64,000 nt of DNA from Streptomyces vietnamensis (GCF_000830005.1 NZ_CP010407.1:2647001-2711000); one strand, 5' to 3'. Counted from the first letter of the stretch, positions 53,273-62,599 are shown. Notes: generated by a model from the letters alone, not told the origin. Made by a program: numbers and translations.

Positions 53273-54190
53273 ATGCCTGCCATGCCCACTTCTCATGGCT
53301 TGTACGAGGTGTTCCTCGCCGTCGCCCGCGCGGGCTCCTTCACCGCCGCCGCCCGGCTCCTGGGCTACACGCAGTCCGCGGTCTCGCGGCAGATCCAGTC
53401 CCTGGAGGACGAGGTCGGCGCCGAGCTCTTCGAGCGGCTGCCGCGCGGGGTGCGGCTGAGCGAGGCCGGCCGGGTCCTCGTCCCGCACGCGGAGGCGGTC
53501 CGGGACCGGCTGGCCGCCGCCCGGGCGGAGTTGGAGGCACTGCGCTCCCTGGACGGCGGACTGCTGCGCCTCGGCTCCTTCTCCAGCGCCACGGCGGCCC
53601 TGGTGCCACGCGCGCAGGCCGTGTTCCGGGAGCGGCATCCGAGGGTGGCGGTCAGCCGGACGGAGGGGCCCTCCGCGAAGCACCTGCGCCTGATGGCCGC
53701 CGGGGAGGAGGACCTCGCGGTGGTCAGCCCGCCCCGGGACGCTCCCCCGCCGCCGGGCGTGACGCTGCACCACCTCCTGGACGAGCCGATGCTGGTGGCC
53801 CTGGGTCGGGGGCATCCACACGCGGGACGGCGGGCCATGCGGCTCGCGGAGCTCGCCGACGAGGAATGGATCGTCAGCAGCGAGCGCCTGGAGGACACCC
53901 TGTTCCGCCCGGCCGTCGCGTCGGGCTTCCGGCCGCGCACCGCGCTGCTCGTCCACGACTGGATCGCCAAGTTCGGCGCGGTCGCGGCGGGTCTCGGCGT
54001 CACGCTCGTACCGGCGCTCGCGGCGGCCTCGGTGCGCCCGGACGTCGTGCTCGTCACGATCCACCCGGAGGACGTCCCGTACCGCCCGATCTGCGCGGCC
54101 ACCCCGCCGGTCCCCACGGTCGCGGCGACCGCCTTCCTCGCCGTGCTGCGCGAAACGGCGCAGGAGCTAACAGACTCAACCCTGTATTGA
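53273..54190 (+). CDS. LysR-family regulator
   Basis: This 305-residue regulator has an N-terminal LysR winged helix ([40 protein letters not shown], about residues 10-46), a linker helix and a periplasmic-binding-like effector domain. ATG 53273 and ATG 53282 are both possible starts, as the HTH begins soon after. It is divergent from the beta-hydroxyacid dehydrogenase gene, which is the probable target, and the operator candidate lies immediately upstream, which fits autoregulation. The nitrilase gene follows after 32 bases in the same direction and may be cotranscribed. Confidence 0.9.
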   Translation: MPAMPTSHGLYEVFLAVARAGSFTAAARLLGYTQSAVSRQIQSLEDEVGAELFERLPRGVRLSEAGRVLVPHAEAVRDRLAAARAELEALRSLDGGLLRLGSFSSATAALVPRAQAVFRERHPRVAVSRTEGPSAKHLRLMAAGEEDLAVVSPPRDAPPPPGVTLHHLLDEPMLVALGRGHPHAGRRAMRLAELADEEWIVSSERLEDTLFRPAVASGFRPRTALLVHDWIAKFGAVAAGLGVTLVPALAAASVRPDVVLVTIHPEDVPYRPICAATPPVPTVAATAFLAVLRETAQELTDSTLY

Positions 54191-54222
54191 CCCTTACACG
54201 ACCGCGCGAGAGGATGGCGGTC

Positions 54223-54936
54223 ATGTTCGTCGCAGCCACCCAGTTCGCCCCGGTCGCCGGGGACATCGACGCCAACGTCCGCACCATCGCCGATCTGGTC
54301 CGGGCGGCCGGGGCCGAGGGGGCCCGTGTGGTCGTCTTCGCCGAGCTCTGCCTGACCGGGTACGAGCCCTCCCTGATCCGGGACACCCCCGACCTGGTCC
54401 TCGCCGAGGACGACGCCCGCCTCGAACCCGTACGGGAGGCGTGCCGGGCCGCGGGCGCGGCGGCCGTCGTCAACGGGCCGGTGAGGAACGGCGGTTCGGG
54501 CGTCGGGATCACCACGCTCGTGATCGGCCCGGACGGCTCGCTCCTCGCCCGATACGACAAGCAGCACCTGTACGGGGTCGAGGCGGAGGTCTTCGCACCG
54601 GGCCCGGGCGACGGGCGGTTCGAGCTCGACGGGGTCCGGTTCGCCCTGGCCACCTGCTACGACAACCGCTTCCCGGAGCTCGCCGAGCGCGCCGCCGCCG
54701 ACGACTGCTCGGCGTATCTGGCGAGTTCGGTGCTCTCCGCCGACAACGACTCCTTCGAGAAGGTGTATCCGGTACGGGCCCGGGACTTCGGCCTGTACGT
54801 GGTGCTCGGCAACGTGCTCGGGACCAACGAGGACGGGGTCGGCACGGGCGGGGCCGGCGCCTGGGGCCCGGACGGCGGGCGGATCGCGGACGCGGGTCCC
54901 GAGGAGCCGGGGTTCGTGCTCGCCGAGGTGGGCTGA
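54223..54936 (+). CDS. Carbon-nitrogen hydrolase (nitrilase superfamily)
   Basis: This 237-residue enzyme has the Glu-Lys-Cys triad of nitrilase-type amidases: Glu in VVFAELCLTGYEPS, Lys in RYDKQHLYG and Cys in LATCYDNRFPE. It should hydrolyse an amide or carbamoyl bond in the cytoplasm; the substrate is unknown. ATG 54223 is preferred because GAGAGG lies nine bases before it, whereas ATG 54214 directly abuts that sequence. It may be cotranscribed with the LysR gene upstream. Confidence 0.88.
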   Translation: MFVAATQFAPVAGDIDANVRTIADLVRAAGAEGARVVVFAELCLTGYEPSLIRDTPDLVLAEDDARLEPVREACRAAGAAAVVNGPVRNGGSGVGITTLVIGPDGSLLARYDKQHLYGVEAEVFAPGPGDGRFELDGVRFALATCYDNRFPELAERAAADDCSAYLASSVLSADNDSFEKVYPVRARDFGLYVVLGNVLGTNEDGVGTGGAGAWGPDGGRIADAGPEEPGFVLAEVG

Positions 54937-54946
54937 GCACGGAGGA

Positions 54947-54986
54947 AGGGCCGGACGGTCGTGGGACATACGACCGCCCGGCCCTC
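54947..54986. terminator. Terminator between nitrilase and metalloprotease genes
   Basis: AGGGCCGG-A-CGGTCGT pairs with ACGACCG-C-CCGGCCCT around a short loop, between two convergent genes. Confidence 0.8.
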
Positions 54987-55057
54987 CGGGGAGGCCGTTC
55001 GCGGAACCCCCGGTCCGCGACGGCCCACCCCGCCCCCGTTACGGGGTGCTCAGCCCC

Positions 55058-57247
55058 TTACGGGGCGCTCAGGCCCAGCGTGTACGCGCCGGAGCCGCTG
55101 TACGCGTGGACCACGTACCGGTAGTAGCCCGCGGTGCCGTAGTAGCTGGTGTCCTCGTCGGCGGTCGCCGTGCCGCCGACGGCCACGTCCACCCAGGTCG
55201 ACCCGTTCCACTTCTGCAGGTACAGGTCGAAGTCGGCGCCGGCCGGGCCGCGCAGGCAGCCCACGTGGGTGCCGGAGGTCGCCGAGTAGTAGTACGAGCC
55301 GTCGGGCTGGGCCTCGGCCCCGCCGTCCGTCAGCGAACCCTGGTACGTGTACTGGGTGTTGTCACAGCCGGTGGGCGGGGTCGTGGTGCCGACCGACAGC
55401 TGGTAGGTGACCGTGTGGGTGGCGGAGCCCGTACCGGTGACGGTGATCGGGTACGTGCCGTTGGCCGTGCCCGCGGCGACCTGGACGGTCATCGTGGACG
55501 AGGAGCCCGAGGTCACCGAGGCGGGGCTGAAGGAGACGGTGACCCCGCTCGGGGCGCCGCTCGCGGAGAGCTGCACGGTCTGCGCGCTGCCGCCGGTGGT
55601 GGAGGTGTTCACCGTGGAGGTGACGGAGGCACCCGGCTGCACCGAGCCCGAGGACGGGTTCAGGGCGAGCGAGAAGTCCGGCGTCGTCGTGCCGCCGCAG
55701 TCGGTCTCACCGGACTGGGCCGGCACGCCGACCGCGTTCCAGGCCGCCTTCACGGCGTTGCACTCGGCGCTGCCGTAGGTGTTCTTGGCGCTGGTCAGGG
55801 TCGCCTTGCGGGCGGCGAGGTGGTTCCAGGAGGAGGTCTTCATGAGCAGGGCGCCCATGAAGATCTTGCCGGCCTTCTGGATGCCGATGCCGGTCACGGA
55901 GGAGGGCCCGCCGGAACATATCGGGCTGCTGGGCTTGCCGCCGCCCGGGTTGGAGCCCTCGGCGAGCAGGTAGAACCAGTGGTTCTGCGGGCCGGCCCCT
56001 GCGTGCACCTCGGTGTTGGAGGTCAACTGGGGGTAGCAGTTGGGGGCGTTGTCGGCGAGCGAGGGGTTGTACATGTAGCGGATCGGCTTGTTGTCGCCGA
56101 GGAAGTTCAGCTTCTCGCCGACCGTGTAGTCCGGGGTGTCGTTCGGGTTGTTGGCGTAGTGCTCGGTGAGCGCGCCGAAGATGTCGCCCGTCGACTCGTT
56201 CATGCCGCCGTTCTCGTTGGACGAGCCCGAGCTGCCCGGCGTCTTGTCGAAGATCTCGTGGCCGTACTCGTGCGCCACGACGTCGATGCCGGTGAGCTGC
56301 ATGCTGCTGTTCTGGTTGTGGCCGTACGTGGTCTTCGTACCGTCGTAGTACGCGTTGACCTCGCCGAGGCCCGCGCGGGCCGGGACCATGCCGCCCTGGC
56401 CGTTCTGGCCGTTGTAGCCGAACCACTCCTTGAGCATGGAGTGTTCCTTCTGCGCCGCGTACATGATGTCGACGCAGGCGGTCACCAGATCGTTGGCGGT
56501 GCCGTTGCCCCACGGCGAGGAGCCCGTGTAGGCGCTGCCGTTCTGGCCGCCGCACTTGAAGCCGGAGCGGTTGGGGTCGGTCATGGAGGTGGCGGCGGTG
56601 TCGATGGTGACGTTGCCGTTGTGGTAGCCGCGGCCGTCGGCGTGCAGGATCTTGTCGGTGGCGCGGGCGACGGACCCGGTGCGCGCGTCGACGAAGGTAT
56701 CGAGCGAGCTCGGGGCGTCCTGCGCGGTGCGGCCGATGACCAGGGTGTGCCAGGTGAGGACGGCCTTGCCGCCCTTCAGGAGCACGGTCAGCTCCGGGGC
56801 GCTCGCGCTCTCCACCGAGGCCAGCTGCTTCCGGGCGGTGGCGAGGGCCGCCTCGGCCGTCACCTTCGCCTTCGTGGAGAGCTTGATGGCGGGGGCGGGG
56901 GCGCCGGTGACCTCGCGGACCTTGCCGGAGCTGTCGGAGACGACGACCGCGTCGCCGCCGACGACCGGGAGGCCGCGGTAGGTGCGCTCGTACGAGGCGT
57001 AGTACAGGCCGTTCGTCCAGGGGGTGACGGACGTCCGGACGAGGTCCTCGTCGGCGCCGTGCCGCAGCTCGTCGAGACCGCTGCTCGCGGCCTTGTCGGC
57101 GGCGGCGAGGGCGAGCGCCTTGCCGTGGCCCGGCGGTACGGGCTGCGCCTGCGGGGTCGCCGCGGTCGCCGGTCCGACGAGTGCGGTCGCGAGGCTCGCC
57201 GAGAGCGCCAGGGCGGCCACGGCCGCCGTGAGTCTGGTCGGGTGCAA
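55058..57247 (-). CDS. Secreted M4 (thermolysin-type) metalloprotease with Ig-like and PPC domains
   Basis: This 729-residue preproenzyme has a signal peptide (about 1-29) and an FTP/PepSY propeptide (about 30-200) that assists folding. The M4 catalytic domain follows, with zinc ligands HEYGH at 326-330 and third ligand E351 in GGMNESTGD. The C-terminus adds a bacterial Ig-like domain (about 525-620, ending TYQLSVG) and a PPC-type domain ending YRYVVHAYSGSGAYTLGLSAP-like, usually removed on maturation. It should degrade external protein. The divergent LysR gene is the likely activator, a layout known for other streptomycete neutral proteases. Confidence 0.94.
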   Translation of the reverse strand: MHPTRLTAAVAALALSASLATALVGPATAATPQAQPVPPGHGKALALAAADKAASSGLDELRHGADEDLVRTSVTPWTNGLYYASYERTYRGLPVVGGDAVVVSDSSGKVREVTGAPAPAIKLSTKAKVTAEAALATARKQLASVESASAPELTVLLKGGKAVLTWHTLVIGRTAQDAPSSLDTFVDARTGSVARATDKILHADGRGYHNGNVTIDTAATSMTDPNRSGFKCGGQNGSAYTGSSPWGNGTANDLVTACVDIMYAAQKEHSMLKEWFGYNGQNGQGGMVPARAGLGEVNAYYDGTKTTYGHNQNSSMQLTGIDVVAHEYGHEIFDKTPGSSGSSNENGGMNESTGDIFGALTEHYANNPNDTPDYTVGEKLNFLGDNKPIRYMYNPSLADNAPNCYPQLTSNTEVHAGAGPQNHWFYLLAEGSNPGGGKPSSPICSGGPSSVTGIGIQKAGKIFMGALLMKTSSWNHLAARKATLTSAKNTYGSAECNAVKAAWNAVGVPAQSGETDCGGTTTPDFSLALNPSSGSVQPGASVTSTVNTSTTGGSAQTVQLSASGAPSGVTVSFSPASVTSGSSSTMTVQVAAGTANGTYPITVTGTGSATHTVTYQLSVGTTTPPTGCDNTQYTYQGSLTDGGAEAQPDGSYYYSATSGTHVGCLRGPAGADFDLYLQKWNGSTWVDVAVGGTATADEDTSYYGTAGYYRYVVHAYSGSGAYTLGLSAP

Positions 57248-57333
57248 CGTCGTGCTCCGTTCAAGGGTGGGGGAGACGGATCGTCGCGCCGAGTATGGGC
57301 GTGGACATGGCGAGTTCGGGACATCTCATGCGG

Positions 57334-57351
57334 CATAAGACACGGGTTATG
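57334..57351. promoter_or_regulatory. Inverted repeat between metalloprotease and LysR genes
   Basis: CATAA and TTATG form an inverted repeat around eight bases, 35 bases before the LysR start. It is the best operator candidate in the 138-base divergent spacer, though its spacing is not the standard T-N11-A. Confidence 0.5.
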
Positions 57352-57385
57352 GTGCAGACCAGCCACCGCTGCGTACGCTGCTGAA

Positions 57386-58348
57386 ATGCAGCTGGAGTTG
57401 AGGCATCTAGAGGCCGTCTGCCGGATAGCCGAAGCCGGCAGCCTGGGGCGGGCCGCAGGGCGGCTCGGGGTCTCGCAGCCGGCGCTCTCCGCGCAGCTCC
57501 GCCGCATCGAGCGGGTCGCGGGCGGGGAGCTCTTCCTACGCGGCCGGCACGGGGTGGAGCCCACCCCGCTGGGCGAGTTCGTGCTCTCCAAGGCGCGGCT
57601 CGTGCTCGGCGAGATGGACGCGCTGGCCGCCGGGGCGCGGGCCGCCGCCCCGCACACCCCGCTGCGGCTCGGCTGCATCCTGCTCGTCCTCGTCGACCGG
57701 CTGCTCGGGGAACTGGAGCAGGTCGTGACGGGGCGGGAGATCGCCGTCACCGTGGAGCACTCGGCGACGACGCTGACCCGGCAGCTCGGCGCGGGACGGT
57801 ACGACGCCGTGCTGTACGGGGAGGTCAACGACCACGAGGTGCCGCTGCCCGAGGGCACTTCGGCCCGCACGCTCGTCCCCAAGGAGCCGTTCTGCGTGCG
57901 GCTCTCGGCGGCGCACCCACTGGCGGGCCGGGAGCGGATCGCGCTCGCCGAGCTCGCGGGCGAGTCGTGGATGACGCTGGTGGAGGACGACGACGGCGGG
58001 CCGGAGGCGCTGGTCGCGGCCTGCGAGAAGGCCGGGTTCACGCCCTCGCTGCGGCACCGGGTCGCCGACCGGAAGATGCACTACGACCTGATCGCGTCGG
58101 GCCGGGCGATCTCGATGAGCCAGCCGACGGCCCCGGCGGCCGAGGGCACGGTCCTGCGCCCCCTGGAGGGCGACCCGGTGACGGGGCGGATCCGGCTCGC
58201 CTGGAACCGGGCGGCGGTCCCCGCCCCGCAGGCGGAGCTGCTGTACGGGGCGGCGGCCCGCGCCTATCTGGCGAACGTCGACAACAACGCCTTCCACCGG
58301 GCCTGGTGGGACGCGCGGCCGGAACTGCACCCGGTCTTCGAACCCTGA
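57386..58348 (+). CDS. LysR-family regulator, divergent to the metalloprotease
   Basis: This 320-residue regulator begins MQLELRHLEAVCRIAEAG and has a standard LysR helix-turn-helix (SLGRAAGRLGVSQPALSAQLRRIE) and effector domain. Streptomycete secreted neutral proteases such as snapalysin are controlled by an adjacent divergent LysR activator. This gene is in the same arrangement with an M4 enzyme, so activation of the protease gene is the likely role. ATG 57386 matches the family start; the long open frame upstream is antisense to the protease. Confidence 0.92.
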   Translation: MQLELRHLEAVCRIAEAGSLGRAAGRLGVSQPALSAQLRRIERVAGGELFLRGRHGVEPTPLGEFVLSKARLVLGEMDALAAGARAAAPHTPLRLGCILLVLVDRLLGELEQVVTGREIAVTVEHSATTLTRQLGAGRYDAVLYGEVNDHEVPLPEGTSARTLVPKEPFCVRLSAAHPLAGRERIALAELAGESWMTLVEDDDGGPEALVAACEKAGFTPSLRHRVADRKMHYDLIASGRAISMSQPTAPAAEGTVLRPLEGDPVTGRIRLAWNRAAVPAPQAELLYGAAARAYLANVDNNAFHRAWWDARPELHPVFEP

Positions 58349-58378
58349 GGGGCCACGGGGCCGGGTACCCGTCCGGGT

Positions 58379-58444
58379 TCGACCGGGTGCTCCTCCGGGG
58401 TCGACCGGGTGCTCCTCCGGGATCGACCGGGTGCTCCTCCGGAT
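58379..58444. repeat. Three tandem 22-bp repeats between LysR and EI24 genes
   Basis: Three head-to-tail units of TCGACCGGGTGCTCCTCCGG plus two bases start at 58379, 58401 and 58423. They end at the stop codon of the EI24-family gene and fill the convergent spacer. Confidence 0.9.
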
Positions 58445-59295
58445 CAGCCGTGCGAGGGGTTCCCGGCCGTGTGACGGTAGGCGGCGCCGCCGTCGACCGG
58501 GCGGTCGCCGCCTTCCCGGTCGTCCTCCCGGTCGTCCTCCTCGGCACCGTCCCCCGCCGTCTCGCCGCGCAGGTCACGGGCCATCAGGGTGGCTCCGGCG
58601 ACCGCTCCCGGCATGAGGAAGACGGCGACGAAGGGCACCAGGAAGGCGAGCGTCAGCGGAACGCCGAAGCCCAGGGCGGCCATCCGGCGCCCGCGGAGCA
58701 GCCGCAGCCGCTCCTTCAGCTCGACGCCCCGGCGCTGGAGCGCGACGGCCGTCAGCTCCTCGGTGAGGAAGAAGCCGGAGACGCAGAAGCCGATGGCGGG
58801 GACGACGGTCTGGCCGATGACGGGGATGAACCCGCAGGCGAAGAGCAGTACGCCGTACAGCGCGACCCGCAGCAGGATCCGCAGGCTGTCGCGGGCCGAG
58901 ATCCACAGCTCGCGCCAGAGCGGCAGGCCCGACTCGGGGACCTCGCCGCCCTCGCTGCGGTCGACCTCCTCGGAGAGCGACTCGTAGAAGGGCTGGCCGA
59001 CGAGGAGGGTCACGGCGGTGAAGGTGATCACCGCGAGGAAGAGCCCGAAGGCGAAGACCAGCGCGGTCAGGGTGCCGCGGAAGATGCCGAGCCAGGGCGA
59101 GGACCAGTCGTCGGCGAACGGCGTCGCCCACGCGGTCAGGTCGTCGGCGCCGTAGCCGAGGCCGACGAGCGCCGCCGCGTAGAGGACGAGCGTCACGAGC
59201 CCGGGCAGCAGCCCGAAGCCGAGCCACCGCCCGTGCCGGCCGACCCACTTCTGGCCCTGTACCAGGTACTTGAAACCCACCCCGAGATCACGCAT
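58444..59295 (-). CDS. EI24/CysZ-like membrane protein
   Basis: This 283-residue membrane protein has about five to six helices in the EI24 (PF07264) pattern: MRDLGVGFKYLVQGQKWVGRH at the start, FTAVTLLVGQPFYESLSEEVDR in the first loop, and GFIPVIGQTVVPAIGFCVSGFFLTEEL later. CysZ, the best-known bacterial relative, carries sulfate, but the actinobacterial branch is not characterised and no sulfur genes are nearby. The C-terminal 40 residues are acidic and hydrophilic. It follows the kinase gene after nine bases in the same direction and may be cotranscribed. Confidence 0.85.
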   Translation of the reverse strand: MRDLGVGFKYLVQGQKWVGRHGRWLGFGLLPGLVTLVLYAAALVGLGYGADDLTAWATPFADDWSSPWLGIFRGTLTALVFAFGLFLAVITFTAVTLLVGQPFYESLSEEVDRSEGGEVPESGLPLWRELWISARDSLRILLRVALYGVLLFACGFIPVIGQTVVPAIGFCVSGFFLTEELTAVALQRRGVELKERLRLLRGRRMAALGFGVPLTLAFLVPFVAVFLMPGAVAGATLMARDLRGETAGDGAEEDDREDDREGGDRPVDGGAAYRHTAGNPSHG

Positions 59296-59304
59296 GGGGC
59301 CACC

Positions 59305-60969
59305 CTAACCGCCGGTCGTACGGAAGGATTCCAGGGCGTCGTCGAAGCGGATGCGGCCCTCCTCGGAGCGGTCCACCGGGGCGGACACCCACACGTCGTA
59401 CAGCGTCCCGCCCTTCTCCCAGCAGACGTCGATGGTGTGCCGGGGGCCCTCGGCGCCGGTGAAGCCGTTCCAGGTGAACTCCCAGCGGGCGGCGGGCAGT
59501 CCCCTGTGCGTCGTCTCCTGGACCAGGGCGTCGCGGTACCCCGGGTTGCTCTGCGGACCGTTCTCGTCGGAGGTGCGCATCACCCCGATCGCCCCGCCGG
59601 GCGGGATCGGCCGGATCCGCACCCCGACCCGTACGGCCCCGTCCGACGAGGTGTAGAACACCCGGACGCCGTCGCTCGAGCGGGTCGCCCCGACGGGGAC
59701 GAGCAGGGCGAAGCCGCTCGCGTCGGTGACCTCCCTGGACGGGTACCGGTCCGCTTCGGAGCCGGGAGCGGCGCCGGCCGTCGAGGCGGCGGTGGAAGGC
59801 GGGGCGGAAGTGGGGGCCGGGGTGGTCGTGGCCGGTGCGGAGCTCGTCGTGGAGCCGACCGTGCCGGACGGACGCCCCGCCGCCCCCGTCGGCGGCTCGT
59901 CCTTCATCGCGACCAGCACCGCCACCGTCGCCGCGGCGGCGCAGACCGCGACGGCGGCGGCCACGAACGGCAGCGCCTTCGGTCTCCGGCTCCCGCTCCC
60001 CCGGTCGCCGGTGGCCGTGTCCGGGACGGCGGCGAGGGCTGCGACAGCGGCAGCGGCCGGAACCGCCGGGTCCGGAACCATGGCCCGGTCCCGTACCGCC
60101 GTCACGACGGTCGCGCGTGCGGTCGGAGCGGGGGCCGGCGCCCCCGGGTCCTCCCCCGCGGCGCAGGCGGCGAGCAGCCGGCGGGCCTCGGCGGCGCCCA
60201 GGCGCAGGGCCGGGTCCCGTTCGAGGAGGCCCTGGACGACGGGGACGAGCGGCCCCATCCGTTCGGACGGCCGGATCTCCTCGTACACGATCGCGTGCAG
60301 GACCGCGCCGATCGAGTCCCGGCGGAACGGCGAGGTGCCCGTCGCCGCCGCGCAGAGCAGCGCGCCGAGCGACCACAGGTCGGAGGCGGGTCCCGCGTCG
60401 CCGCCCTGCATCCGCTCCGGTGCCGTGTACTCCGGGGTGCCGATGAAGACCCCGGTCCGGCTGAGCGTCGCGGCCCCGGGGAGGCTGGCGATGCCGAAGT
60501 CGGTGAGCACCGCCCGGCCGGTGTCCTTCTCCAGGAGGACGTTGGCGGGCTTCACGTCCCGGTGCAGGACGTTGCGGGCGTGGGCGGCGGACAGGGCGTC
60601 GAGCAGGTCGAGCCCGAGCCGCGCGGTCTCGCGCGGGGACAGGACCCCGCCGGCGGCGAGGCGGTCGGCGAGCGAGCCGCCGTCGACCAGCTCCATCACC
60701 AGGGCGGGCCGTCCCTCGTGCTCGACGACGTCGTGGACGACGATCACGTGCGGGTGGCGGACCTGGGCGACGACCCGGGCCTCCCGCAGGGCGTCCGCCG
60801 GGTCGGCGCCGGAGTCGAGCGCGAGCGTCTTGACGGCGACCGGGCGCCCGAGGAGCTCGTCGGTGGCCCGCCGGACGACGCCCATGCCGCCCTGGCCGAG
60901 CCGCTCGCCGAGGCGGTACCGCCCGCCGATCAGCTCCGGATCGGCCTGTTCCGGCCCGTTGTACGACAC
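59305..60969 (-). CDS. Membrane-anchored Ser/Thr protein kinase (PknB/Hanks type)
   Basis: This 554-residue kinase has a full N-terminal Hanks domain: Gly loop LGQGGMGVV, Lys in PVAVKTLAL, catalytic HRDVKPANVLL and TDFGIASL, with APERMQG closing the activation segment. A Pro/Ala linker, one membrane helix (about 340-362), a Thr/Ser/Pro-rich stalk and an extracytoplasmic domain of about 145 residues follow. The outer domain lacks PASTA repeats and is probably a sensor of unknown ligand. The GTG at 60969 lies about seven bases after GGGGGAG; GTG 60972 is the alternative. Targets are unknown. Confidence 0.93.
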   Translation of the reverse strand: MSYNGPEQADPELIGGRYRLGERLGQGGMGVVRRATDELLGRPVAVKTLALDSGADPADALREARVVAQVRHPHVIVVHDVVEHEGRPALVMELVDGGSLADRLAAGGVLSPRETARLGLDLLDALSAAHARNVLHRDVKPANVLLEKDTGRAVLTDFGIASLPGAATLSRTGVFIGTPEYTAPERMQGGDAGPASDLWSLGALLCAAATGTSPFRRDSIGAVLHAIVYEEIRPSERMGPLVPVVQGLLERDPALRLGAAEARRLLAACAAGEDPGAPAPAPTARATVVTAVRDRAMVPDPAVPAAAAVAALAAVPDTATGDRGSGSRRPKALPFVAAAVAVCAAAATVAVLVAMKDEPPTGAAGRPSGTVGSTTSSAPATTTPAPTSAPPSTAASTAGAAPGSEADRYPSREVTDASGFALLVPVGATRSSDGVRVFYTSSDGAVRVGVRIRPIPPGGAIGVMRTSDENGPQSNPGYRDALVQETTHRGLPAARWEFTWNGFTGAEGPRHTIDVCWEKGGTLYDVWVSAPVDRSEEGRIRFDDALESFRTTGG

Positions 60970-61033
60970 CACTCGCTCCCCCCGTCCGCCGTCCGCCGGA
61001 CACGGACATGATGCCGCAGTGCGTCCGCACACG

Positions 61034-61074
61034 GCGAGGGCCGCACCCCCTGTCGGTGGGGGTGCGGCCCTCGC
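61034..61074 (-). terminator. Terminator of the ohr gene
   Basis: GCGAGGGCCGCACCCCC pairs perfectly with GGGGGTGCGGCCCTCGC (17 bp) around seven bases, just below the ohr stop. Confidence 0.85.
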
Positions 61075-61091
61075 TCCGCGCGCGTCCGGGA

Positions 61092-61514
61092 TCAGACGGC
61101 GAGCTCGACCGTGATGTTGCCGCGGGTCGCCTTGGAGTACGGGCAGACCTGGTGGGCCTTCTCGATCAGGCTCTTGGCGGTCTCGGCGTCCACGTTCGGG
61201 ATGGTCGCCGAGATCTTGACGATGATGCCGAAGCCGTCGTCGTTCTTGCCGATGCCGACCTCGGCGGTGACCGTCGAGCCGGACACGTCGGCGTTCTCGT
61301 TGCGGGCGACGACGCCGAGCGCGCCCTGGAAGCAGGCGCTGTAGCCGGCCGCGAAGAGCTGCTCGGGGTTGGTGCCCGCGCCGGAGCCGCCCATGGCCTT
61401 GGGCGGGTTCACGACGACGTCGAGCTGACCGTCGTCGGTGGCGACACGGCCGTCACGGCCGTTCTCGGCGGTGGCGACGGCGGTGTACAGGACGTCGGAG
61501 TGCTGGATCGACAT
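61092..61514 (-). CDS. ohr: Organic hydroperoxide resistance protein (Ohr/OsmC family)
   Basis: This 140-residue peroxidase reduces organic hydroperoxides with lipoyl-type thiols. The two reactive cysteines are present at C61 (GYSACFQGAL) and C124 (AHQVCPYSKA), and the N-terminal VATAENGRDGRV is typical of Ohr and not OsmC. ATG 61514 is preceded by GGAAG. It lies 65 bases after the oxidoreductase gene on the same strand, and a MarR regulator is divergent from that gene. Ohr is often controlled by a MarR-type protein, but this MarR lacks the usual N-terminal Cys of OhrR. Confidence 0.93.
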   Translation of the reverse strand: MSIQHSDVLYTAVATAENGRDGRVATDDGQLDVVVNPPKAMGGSGAGTNPEQLFAAGYSACFQGALGVVARNENADVSGSTVTAEVGIGKNDDGFGIIVKISATIPNVDAETAKSLIEKAHQVCPYSKATRGNITVELAV

Positions 61515-61579
61515 GCTGTTGTCTTCCTTCTTCGTTCCGTCGACGACTCGCGCCCACGATCGCGACGGCTGAGGGAAGA

Positions 61580-62599
61580 CTAGCGGGTCGTCGAGACGAT
61601 CATCTTTCCGGTGTTGTCGCCGCGCAGCAGGCCGAGGAAGGCGTCCACGCCGTTCTCGATGCCCTCGACGAAGGTCTCGCGGTGCTTCAGCTCGCCCGAG
61701 GCGAGCCAGCCGCCGACCTCCTGGACGAACTGGTTCTGCAGGCCGTAGTGGTCGCCGACGAGGACGCCCTGGAGCCGGAGCCGCTTGCCGATGATCATCG
61801 CCATGTTGCGCGGGCCGGGAACCGGCTCGGTGTCGTTGTACTGGGCGATCATGCCGCAGATGGTCGCGCGGCCGTGCACGTTGAGCGAGGAGATCGCGGC
61901 TTCGAGGTGGTCCCCGCCGACGTTGTCGAAGTAGACGTCGATGCCGTCCGGGGCGGCCTCGCGGAGCTGGTCCTTGACCGGGCCGTTCTTGTAGTTGAAC
62001 GCGGCGTCGAAGCCGAGCTCCTCGACGAGGAACTTGACCTTCTCGTCGGAGCCGGCGGAGCCGATGACGCGGGAGGCGCCCTTGAGCTTCGCCATCTGGC
62101 CGACCTGGCTGCCGACGGCACCGGCCGCGCCGGAGACGAAGACGGCGTCGCCCTCCTTGAAGGAGGCGACCTCGAAGAGGCCCGCGTAGGCCGTGAGGCC
62201 GGTCATGCCGAGCACGCCGAGGTACGCGGAGAGGGGCGCGAGCGCCGGGTCGACCTTGGTGGCCTGCTGGGCCGGGACGTCGGCGTACTCGCGCCAGCCG
62301 AGGCCGTGCAGGACGTGGTCGCCGACGGCGAAGCCCTCGGCGTTGGAGGCGACGACCTCGCCGACCGCGCCGCCGTCCATGGGCTGGTCGAGCTTGAAGG
62401 GCGGGATGTACGACTTCACGTCGTTCATCCGGCCGCGCATGTACGGGTCGACGGAGAAGTGCAGGTTGCGCACGAGGATCCGGCCCTCGGCGGGCGCGGC
62501 GACCGGGGTCTCGCGCAGGGCGAAGTCCGCCGGCACGGGCCAGCCGTGCGGACGGGCGACGAGGTGCCACTCACGGCTGGACGCGGGAAGAACGGACAT
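61580..62599 (-). CDS. NADP-dependent medium-chain oxidoreductase (PTGR/CurA-like)
   Basis: This 339-residue MDR-superfamily enzyme lacks the zinc ligands. NLHFSVDPYMRGRM is the signature of the leukotriene B4 dehydrogenase/curcumin reductase branch, and VFVSGAAGAVGSQVGQMAKLKG is the nucleotide-binding motif. It reduces the double bond of conjugated enones. ATG 62599 has GGAGG at good spacing; the GTG two codons upstream does not. The gene is divergent from marR across a 106-base AT-rich spacer with an inverted repeat, which points to regulation by that MarR. Confidence 0.92.
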   Translation of the reverse strand: MSVLPASSREWHLVARPHGWPVPADFALRETPVAAPAEGRILVRNLHFSVDPYMRGRMNDVKSYIPPFKLDQPMDGGAVGEVVASNAEGFAVGDHVLHGLGWREYADVPAQQATKVDPALAPLSAYLGVLGMTGLTAYAGLFEVASFKEGDAVFVSGAAGAVGSQVGQMAKLKGASRVIGSAGSDEKVKFLVEELGFDAAFNYKNGPVKDQLREAAPDGIDVYFDNVGGDHLEAAISSLNVHGRATICGMIAQYNDTEPVPGPRNMAMIIGKRLRLQGVLVGDHYGLQNQFVQEVGGWLASGELKHRETFVEGIENGVDAFLGLLRGDNTGKMIVSTTR

